7,728 nt of DNA, taken from an uncultured Bacteroidales bacterium. Its GTDB lineage: Bacteria; Bacteroidota; Bacteroidia; Bacteroidales; Bacteroidaceae. Shown here one piece after another: positions 6,794 to 7,728 of the stretch (position 1 is its first letter; each line of letters starts with the position of its first letter). The notes beneath the pieces were generated by a model. It was not told the DNA's origin. It did not search any database and saw only the letters and a list, made by a program, of their open reading frames with translations. A program made the position numbers and the translations under genes. The stretch spans positions 1 through 7,728 of the forward strand of contig CALBKR010000300.1 in NCBI GenBank assembly GCA_937896105.1, read 5' to 3'.

Positions 6794-7567
6794 ATGGAAA
6801 TAATAATAGGACTTACCATACCCTTTTTGGGAACAGCGCTTGGTGCAGCAATAGTATTCCTGCTGCGTGGCGGTATCAGCGAGAATATCAACAAGGCGAT
6901 GCTCGGTTTTGCATCAGGGATAATGGTTGCCGCCAGTTTCTGGTCACTATTGCAACCTGCCCTCGAGCAGGTGGGCGAAGGGCTGGACAACACCTGGCCT
7001 GTGCTTGCAGGCTTTGCAATTGGCATCTGTTTCCTGCTGCTGCTCGATACAGTAATTCCCCACCAGCACATTGACGAGCAGAAACCCGAAGGCCCGCGTT
7101 CGCGCCTTCCACGCTCGATAAAGATGATTCTCGCAGTGGCACTGCACAACATCCCCGAGGGTATGGCTGTGGGTGTTGTTCTCGGCGGTGTCATCAGCGG
7201 TGACACCGGGCTGACAACAGCCGGTGCTTTAGCCCTGTCGATAGGTATGGCAATACAAAATATCCCCGAGGGTGCCATCATCTCCTTCCCGCTCCACAGT
7301 GAGGGCAAGAGCCGAGGCAAGGCATTCGTGTGGGGTGCGGCATCGGGGCTTGTCGAGCCCATTGCCGCCGTTGTCACAATGCTGTTCCTGCAGGATAGCG
7401 GCAGCGCAATGCCACTGCTACTGGCCTTTGCTGCAGGCGCTATGCTATATGTCGTGGTAGAGGAACTTATACCATCCTCGCAACAGGGGAAACACAGTAA
7501 TATCGGAACAATAGGCTTTGCTTCAGGCTTTATGCTTATGATGTTGCTCGACAGCGCACTGGGGTGA
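6794..7567 (+). CDS. ZIP-family divalent metal transporter (GufA/ZupT-like)
   Basis: This 257-residue inner-membrane protein is probably a zinc or iron(II)/manganese importer of the ZIP family. About eight hydrophobic segments are visible, at roughly 3-24, 35-55, 68-88, 108-132, 141-165, 178-199, 206-225 and 236-254. The metal-site motifs are HNIPEG (118-123) in segment 4 and QNIPEG (155-160) in segment 5, with VVEELIP (221-227) in a later segment supplying an acidic residue. This pattern fits the bacterial GufA branch, which has Gln-Asn where many ZIPs have His in segment 5. A short His-containing loop, PHQHIDE (89-95), lies between segments 3 and 4. I chose the ATG at 6794: the in-frame TTG at 6773 is inside the promoter -7 box. 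Metal specificity cannot be read from the sequence. The gene diverges from purL and converges with a truncated gene at the right edge. Confidence 0.94.
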   Translation: MEIIIGLTIPFLGTALGAAIVFLLRGGISENINKAMLGFASGIMVAASFWSLLQPALEQVGEGLDNTWPVLAGFAIGICFLLLLDTVIPHQHIDEQKPEGPRSRLPRSIKMILAVALHNIPEGMAVGVVLGGVISGDTGLTTAGALALSIGMAIQNIPEGAIISFPLHSEGKSRGKAFVWGAASGLVEPIAAVVTMLFLQDSGSAMPLLLAFAAGAMLYVVVEELIPSSQQGKHSNIGTIGFASGFMLMMLLDSALG

Positions 7568-7596
7568 AAGAGATAAATATTATAATATAATGTAAA

Positions 7597-7630
7597 TTGA
7601 GTGGATGAACAGGCCTGTTCATCCACTCAA
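7597..7630. terminator. 34-bp perfect palindrome, candidate bidirectional terminator
   Basis: The arms TTGAGTGGATGAACAGG and CCTGTTCATCCACTCAA (17 bases each) are exact reverse complements with no spacer, so the RNA hairpin would have a tiny loop within AGGCCT. It lies 29 bases after the ZIP stop, between convergent genes. On the - strand it is followed by TTTACATTATATTATAA, a U-rich tail that suits termination of the right-edge gene. On the + strand no T-run follows, so action on the ZIP transcript would be less canonical. Confidence 0.75.
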
Positions 7631-7655
7631 CGAGATATTGGTCACCAATATCTCG
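7631..7655. terminator. 25-bp perfect palindrome abutting the first; second candidate hairpin
   Basis: The arms CGAGATATTGGT and ACCAATATCTCG (12 bases each) flank a single C. It starts on the base after the 34-bp palindrome ends and finishes 6 bases before the stop codon of the right-edge gene. A third minor palindrome, GAGCTGCTC (7655-7663), overlaps its end and runs into that stop. The pair may form a tandem hairpin protecting or ending both convergent mRNAs. Confidence 0.65.
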
Positions 7656-7661
7656 AGCTGC

Positions 7662-7728
7662 TCATCTCACGAATACCTTTTTGCCACCTACGATGTAAAT
7701 ACCGGGAACTGTAATCTCCTCAACACGG
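7662..7728 (-). CDS. C-terminal end of a probable exported protein (5' part outside window)
   Basis: On the - strand, an open frame enters from the right edge and ends in TGA at 7664-7662. It encodes at least 21 residues ending in PGIYIVGGKKVFVR. Tails of the form GIY(I/V)V(N/G)GKKVxVR/K at the extreme C-terminus are frequent in secreted or surface proteins of Prevotella and Bacteroides, and resemble the end of type IX secretion-like sorting domains. With so few residues, neither the function nor the sorting role can be established. Its position just beyond the twin palindromes, which would act as its 3' hairpins, supports it being a real gene end. Confidence 0.6.
   Translation of the reverse strand, partial: RVEEITVPGIYIVGGKKVFVR

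Noticed and set aside
6763..7626. A 287-codon - strand open frame antisense to the whole ZIP gene
   Set aside because: The product is a Ser/Pro/Ile-rich mirror of ZIP codons, covers both promoter and palindrome regions, and has no recognisable motif. The + strand ZIP motifs HNIPEG and QNIPEG are decisive.

Overview
The window looks like chromosomal DNA from a Bacteroidales bacterium, probably a Prevotella/Bacteroides-type gut or oral anaerobe. Four things suggest this. The intergenic regions hold exact matches to the Bacteroidetes -7 promoter box TAnnTTTG. Most genes lack a Shine-Dalgarno sequence. Protein sequences such as the single-chain PurL and the GENQ-type UvrA signature resemble Bacteroidetes versions as I remember them. 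The right edge carries a C-terminal tail of a kind common in secreted Prevotella/Bacteroides proteins. Genus is not resolved. The coding content is mostly ordinary housekeeping and transport.

Layout from left to right: the 3' part of a uvrA-type gene (+, cut by the left edge) ends at 1681. It converges, across only 14 bases, on a two-gene unit on the - strand (2819 to 1696) that encodes the two halves of a split CHR (chromate-type) transporter. The halves overlap by ATGA, and a strong AGGAGG precedes the second. Upstream of that pair lies a roughly 100-base AT-rich spacer with a strict 10-base repeat of YTAA. It separates the pair from purL (-, 6620 to 2919), the full-length FGAM synthetase of purine biosynthesis. 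purL and a ZIP-family metal transporter (+, 6794 to 7567) diverge from a 173-base regulatory gap. This gap holds a dyad with two opposed TAnnTTTG boxes and a third such box next to the ZIP start. The right end has two abutting perfect palindromes between the ZIP gene and the last codons of a - strand gene cut by the window edge.

The genes do not form one pathway: DNA repair, an anion-type transporter, purine synthesis, divalent-metal uptake and a probable exported protein. purL and the chr pair lie on the same strand and could be co-transcribed, but the spacer makes this uncertain. The protein families are all recognisable. The parts most worth a second look are non-coding: the opposed-promoter dyad at 6647-6671, the helically phased YTAA array at 2836-2919, and the twin palindromes at 7597-7655. 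I see no CRISPR array, tRNA, rRNA, insertion sequence or phage gene. No gene-free stretch exceeds 300 bases.
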